From an uncultured Bacteroidia bacterium (GTDB lineage Bacteria; Bacteroidota; Bacteroidia; Bacteroidales; UBA932), in assembly GCA_902785785.1 (NCBI GenBank), contig CADAAA010000001.1:62001-126000 (forward strand): a stretch of DNA of 64,000 nucleotides, written 5' to 3'. A program made the translations under genes and the position numbers. The notes under the pieces were generated by a model, which saw only the letters and a program-made list of their open reading frames with translations, searched no databases and was not told the DNA's origin. The first letter of the stretch is position 1. Each line of letters begins with the position of its first letter. Of this stretch, positions 60,254-64,000 are shown piece by piece.

Positions 60254-60638
60254 TAGAGTATTAGATAACGGTAGTGCAGAGGATGAACGTTTGCTATTTA
60301 CGGTTTTAGAACCTTGCAATCTAGGTAATTATGTTATTGCATTGGCTCAAAAAAAGGCAGAGCATAGGATATCTAGCAGACTAGAAGATATTAAATGGTT
60401 GGAAGATGCAGAGCTAAAACCTCAAGATATTGTAGTTATATATACCCATAGGAAAGGCACTGGGGTCAAGACTATCCAGAATAAAAGTGGACAAACATCT
60501 TTTTTCGTGTTTTGGAATCTCAGCAATACGCTTATGGAATTGGGGGACAATTCCGTAGTCTATTTTGAGACTTCATGGGGAACGATAAATGTAAGTGAAG
60601 TGGTTAATCAAGCATCAGATAATAGTGAAGGTGACTGA
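60237..60638 (+). CDS. Small unknown protein, paralogous to 59439-59810
   Basis: 133 residues, no signal peptide or span. Shares with the first gene the core pattern ELKPQDIVVIYTHRKGTG and QTSFFVFWNLSNTLMELGDN. Its start lies 17 bases inside the middle gene, which gives translational coupling of all three. Function unknown. Confidence 0.65.
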   Translation: MKIRFDRVLDNGSAEDERLLFTVLEPCNLGNYVIALAQKKAEHRISSRLEDIKWLEDAELKPQDIVVIYTHRKGTGVKTIQNKSGQTSFFVFWNLSNTLMELGDNSVVYFETSWGTINVSEVVNQASDNSEGD

Positions 60639-61057
60639 TGAAAATGAATACAATTCAAAAGATCAATTCTGCGCAGGCATGTTTCGCAGGAATAGTTTTT
60701 TTTGGGGGGGGGTAACCTTTATGTGTGGTCCTTGTAGCGAACGACAGATAAGATGTGATAAAGCAAATTATTCCGTTTTCTGTGAGATGAAAAGAAGCTA
60801 TTCACTGTTCTCATATTAGGAGAAAAGGACAAAAGCGCCAAGTGAAACAAGGCCTGGAAGTGAAGGGGGTTAAGGATGAGACGAGGATGATGGGTAGGAT
60901 GGCTACCTTGGCGATAACAATAACGATAACGTTAAAGGAATGGAGTATCTGAAAGCGATTGGGTGTTTTTGTTCCTTAATGGGGAAGGATAACTCATGTC
61001 GAGCATCCTGCAGCAGAGCAAAAAAGGAATTAATAATAAAAGGATAATAACAAGATA
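60639..61057. other. 419-bp gap before the phosphoesterase gene
   Basis: Contains a run of about eight T followed directly by about nine G at 60696-60712, and purine-rich sequence after it. Short frames in it (e.g. one overlapping the previous stop) have no recognisable content. No promoter box could be assigned. Confidence 0.5.
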
Positions 61058-62296
61058 ATGAAGATACTACAAATATCTGATATACACTGGACGAAGCGCA
61101 ACCATTGGAATGCTAATTTCCCAGGAATGAAGGCAAGACTTCTTGTGGATATCAAAGAGTTTATAGAGGCAGGAAACGAGATAGACTATATCTTCATTTG
61201 TGGTGATATAGCCTATAAAGGAATAAAGGAGGAATATGAAAAGGCCTTGGCGTACATCGACGATATTTGCAAAATAATAGGACGGACAAGAGAAGATGTC
61301 TTTGTAGTACCGGGGAACCACGACCTGAACAGAAGTGCACCAGGCCATCAGACAAGAGAAATGATTAACGCATCGTTGGCATTTGAACCGAACAATGAGG
61401 CTTTTCTTGACGACGTGCTGCTTAAGAACGGGGTATTGCGGAAAGACCTGTTCGCAGCCTTTACGGATTACAATGTTTTTGCTGGGAATTTCTTCTGCAA
61501 AGAGGAAGTGATGAACAAATGTATTACGGGTAAAGAATCAGACGCTATAGATGACAGCGACAAACTGTATTATGAGGAGAAACTATCGAAGAAAGCGGGT
61601 GACATTGATGTTACTATCAGGGGCGTGAATACAGCGTTGAACTGTGATGGTTGGGACTGGAACGAAGATAATCAAAAAGGCCATAGACAAATGTTGCCCC
61701 ATAGAGCCTATGTGATGGAGAAGGAAGAAAAGCAAGTGTTGAGAATTATTATGGGCCATCATCCGCTTCCTTTCCTGACATCCGGCGAAGAGGTTAAGGA
61801 CTACCTGGATAACCATTATCACATACAACTATTCGGACACGTACATATACAGTCGATAGATGATGGAAACTGCGTGAGTGTACAATCAGGAGCGTTAGAC
61901 CCTCCCAGGGATGGAAAGAATGATGAGTACCTTCCTGTGTATAATATCATTGACATTACTCAGAAAGATGCAACCCACGTAGTAGTTAAAGGCATATCTC
62001 AAATATGGGACAAGAATAAGTTCGTAAATAACAATGCTGGCAGTTTTGAGAAAGTAATTACAGTTGAAAGAAACGTAAACAAATGGGGAACGCAAAGAAT
62101 GGAAACGCCGGAAATAGATAAAAGAGCTGTTAAATTCAAGTTCATGAAGCAAGATGACCGAACGAGCTATTTTAACAAGATTGCCGGTGTGGACTTTGAA
62201 CCGTCAGGTAATAATGAATATGATAACTGCTTGGAGTTTCTTTCCGTGTTGGAAAAAATGAATAAATTAGCTAAGTTGAATGAACTTCTGAAATAA
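61058..62296 (+). CDS. Calcineurin-like metallophosphoesterase
   Basis: 412 residues. The dimetal site motifs are all present: QISDIHW (Asp, His), FICGDIAYKG (Asp), VPGNHDLN (Asn, His), MGHHPLPF (His-His) and FGHVHIQS (His-x-His). The C-terminal about 120 residues are an extra domain with no recognisable motif. It begins an operon with the helical protein and the GTPase. In this context it is probably part of a conflict system rather than a housekeeping phosphatase (inference). Confidence 0.88.
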   Translation: MKILQISDIHWTKRNHWNANFPGMKARLLVDIKEFIEAGNEIDYIFICGDIAYKGIKEEYEKALAYIDDICKIIGRTREDVFVVPGNHDLNRSAPGHQTREMINASLAFEPNNEAFLDDVLLKNGVLRKDLFAAFTDYNVFAGNFFCKEEVMNKCITGKESDAIDDSDKLYYEEKLSKKAGDIDVTIRGVNTALNCDGWDWNEDNQKGHRQMLPHRAYVMEKEEKQVLRIIMGHHPLPFLTSGEEVKDYLDNHYHIQLFGHVHIQSIDDGNCVSVQSGALDPPRDGKNDEYLPVYNIIDITQKDATHVVVKGISQIWDKNKFVNNNAGSFEKVITVERNVNKWGTQRMETPEIDKRAVKFKFMKQDDRTSYFNKIAGVDFEPSGNNEYDNCLEFLSVLEKMNKLAKLNELLK

Positions 62297-62302
62297 AAGC
62301 AT

Positions 62303-63271
62303 ATGGGAGATTTGTTGCAAAAACTATTGAATGATGTAGTGGTGACACCTTACGATCCCAATATTACCAGTCGCTTAGCGGTGGTGTGTGATGAAATGGC
62401 GGCCGAAGTGAAGGTTGATACAATTGACCGCTATATAGCGTCTTTTGTGTTCAATAAACCAGACTGGGATTTTAAACAGGAAGTGGAGGAAAAGTATGCC
62501 AAGACTTATCCAGACGAAGACAGTTTAGTGCTACCTCCACTGTTTGCCATCGTATTAGCACAGACTATTACGATATATGCCATTACTAACAAATTGACAG
62601 GCATGGACCAAGCAGTAGCCTCACTTATATTGATGAATTACTTGCTATATAGAAAAGGCTCTTTAACAAAGCTTATCCTTCCTAACCATTTATCCGAGAT
62701 GTTTTATAAGATGGACAGCTATATTGATGGAAAAGATAATCTTGAAATAACAGGAGACAAAGAGCATTTAGCGAGTATTCTTTCCAATCCTGATTTCTTA
62801 ATGGAGAATTATAATAACGAAATGATAAGAAGAGAGGTTCGGGAATTGGCAAAAATGGCCATTCTTTACAAGAGACAGGCGATTACTGACAAATACAAAC
62901 AAAGGCAAGGAGAAAACGCTTTCGTCAAGGTTTATGAATACCTTTGTGAAGTTATAGAGGAAGGGAAGTGGCCTTTCTTGAAGAATGACATTAAAAGAAT
63001 CCTTTTGGATGTGACCACTGAAGCAGAACAGAAAAAACAAGCTACCATCGAGGGTATTATAGGGGAACTAACTAAAGCCAAAGTTGACCTACCATACGAT
63101 AGCCTGGAAGAATCGTCGTTGATCTTGAAGTTTATTGCCAAAGACGAAGAGATACCGGTTGAGCTGAAAAGCAAAAGGCTGACGGTGATGGAGTTTGGCG
63201 TATATGTATATTATGAGCTTTTGTTGGAACATATAATTTGTGAATACTATGGTAGCAGAGAATCAGCATGA
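62303..63271 (+). CDS. All-helical GTPase-associated protein (GASH-like)
   Basis: 322 residues, predicted all-helical, no membrane span strong enough to count, many Glu/Lys residues. The segment VLPPLFAIVLAQTITIYAIT followed by LMNYLLYRKGSLTKLILPNH and the position directly before a P-loop GTPase resemble GASH, the all-helical protein of GTPase-associated systems described among prokaryotic immune loci. I hold this at moderate confidence since no catalytic motif can confirm it. It starts 6 bases after the phosphoesterase gene and overlaps the GTPase start by 23 bases. Confidence 0.55.
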   Translation: MGDLLQKLLNDVVVTPYDPNITSRLAVVCDEMAAEVKVDTIDRYIASFVFNKPDWDFKQEVEEKYAKTYPDEDSLVLPPLFAIVLAQTITIYAITNKLTGMDQAVASLILMNYLLYRKGSLTKLILPNHLSEMFYKMDSYIDGKDNLEITGDKEHLASILSNPDFLMENYNNEMIRREVRELAKMAILYKRQAITDKYKQRQGENAFVKVYEYLCEVIEEGKWPFLKNDIKRILLDVTTEAEQKKQATIEGIIGELTKAKVDLPYDSLEESSLILKFIAKDEEIPVELKSKRLTVMEFGVYVYYELLLEHIICEYYGSRESA

Positions 63272-64000
63272 GGAGAAGAAGGGTCTAACGAACTTTTTTG
63301 AAGACAGCCTGGAAAGTGTAGATAATGGTTTTACCCCGGCTATTCCTGACACCTCGCAGTATTATTGTGACGCAATGAACGATGGGAATATCAATATGGT
63401 GCTCAATAATGTGAAGCCAGAGTTGATAGTACTGATAGGGTTTTCGGATTATGGCAAATCCACTTTCGTGGGCTCACTTTATTATTATTTGTTGACAAAA
63501 GGTCAGGTAGGAGGGTTCGAACTATATGATTCTGACACCTTTGCCGGATTTGAACGAAGGCTTTATCTTAGGAACATCAAGAATGACGAATCTGCCAAGT
63601 CAAAAACCCTAAGGACAGAGGAGGGTGATGGGTACTTGCTGACACTTACACTGTTCAACCCTTCTACGAGAGAAAAGAAACAACTTATCTTTTCGGATAG
63701 AGCTGGAGAGGCATACAAGAGTTATGTGAACGTCAAGGAAGCAATCAAGAAAGATGAGTCGCTGCCAAGGGCACAAAGAGTTCTTATAATGATAGATTCC
63801 ACACAATTGCAAACGGGCTGGGATATACAGGAAGGAAGATTCCGTCAGTTATTTAACGGACTGAAAGAATGTGGCAAGATGCCGAAGAACGCGACATTTA
63901 CTTTGTTGTTTAACAAGATTGATCTGGTGAATGCCCACGCAGACCTAAAATCAGCATACGAAAGCGAAAAACCGCATGTGGTGGAATTCTTCTGCTCAGA
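63249..64000 (+). CDS. P-loop GTPase of a GTPase-associated system (cut by window end)
   Basis: The frame opens at ATG 63249 and runs without stop to the window end (about 250 residues). P-loop GFSDYGKST at residues 64-72, a G3-like SDRAGE and G4 as FNKIDL give a clear TRAFAC-type GTPase; the acidic N-terminal 50 residues precede it. It overlaps the helical gene by 23 bases, as coupled genes do. The rest of the protein and any further partners lie outside the window. Confidence 0.85.
   Translation, partial: MVAENQHEEKKGLTNFFEDSLESVDNGFTPAIPDTSQYYCDAMNDGNINMVLNNVKPELIVLIGFSDYGKSTFVGSLYYYLLTKGQVGGFELYDSDTFAGFERRLYLRNIKNDESAKSKTLRTEEGDGYLLTLTLFNPSTREKKQLIFSDRAGEAYKSYVNVKEAIKKDESLPRAQRVLIMIDSTQLQTGWDIQEGRFRQLFNGLKECGKMPKNATFTLLFNKIDLVNAHADLKSAYESEKPHVVEFFCS

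Noticed and set aside
60595..60819. Small frame after the three-gene operon
   Set aside because: Depends on the T/G homopolymer and overlaps the last gene; no conserved pattern.

Overview
The window is a piece of a Bacteroidales chromosome (phylum Bacteroidota). This is inferred from promoter-like sites of the TAnnTTTG type upstream of many genes, a fused FeoA-FeoB iron transporter, NVEALA peptides, 6-bladed beta-propeller lipoproteins, a DUF3244 protein and signal peptides with the lipobox habit of this group. The GC-rich core genes suggest an uncultured gut-type lineage; I cannot name a family or genus.

Region 1 (1-29200) is GC-rich housekeeping DNA: the end of dnaG, metG, a sugar kinase, an M16 peptidase, dnaX, lptB, an NtrC-type response regulator, alkaline phosphatase, cmk, ispH, efp, hemW, queH, a hemerythrin/LuxR regulator facing feoAB, the rpsP-rimM operon, pncB and tRNA-Leu(GAG). 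Two of these ordinary genes are unusual: dnaX and hemW both carry in-frame copies of the same short palindromic element (59 of 60 bases identical), and hemW carries a second in-frame insertion made of three related hairpins.

Region 2 (29200-64000) starts right after the tRNA and is mostly AT-rich accessory DNA, with one GC-rich island (32.9-41.6 kb) holding a TolC/adaptor/dual-RND efflux operon. The accessory part holds: an HNH nuclease plus membrane protein pair; several modules built from an exported NVEALA peptide, a 6-bladed beta-propeller lipoprotein and a thioredoxin-like lipoprotein, many of them decayed or internally deleted; an envelope operon (transglutaminase-like protein, CBM9-like lipoprotein, O-antigen-ligase-like protein, signal peptidase I); a TPR membrane regulator; an AbiE-type toxin-antitoxin pair; a frameshifted YhcH-family gene; and a three-gene operon of small unknown proteins.

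The right end is probably a GTPase-associated conflict (defence) system: calcineurin-like phosphoesterase, an all-helical protein that resembles GASH, and a P-loop GTPase cut by the window end. The best candidates for undescribed biology are this locus, the NVEALA-propeller-thioredoxin modules, the small-protein operon at 59.4-60.6 kb and the palindromic elements living inside coding sequence.
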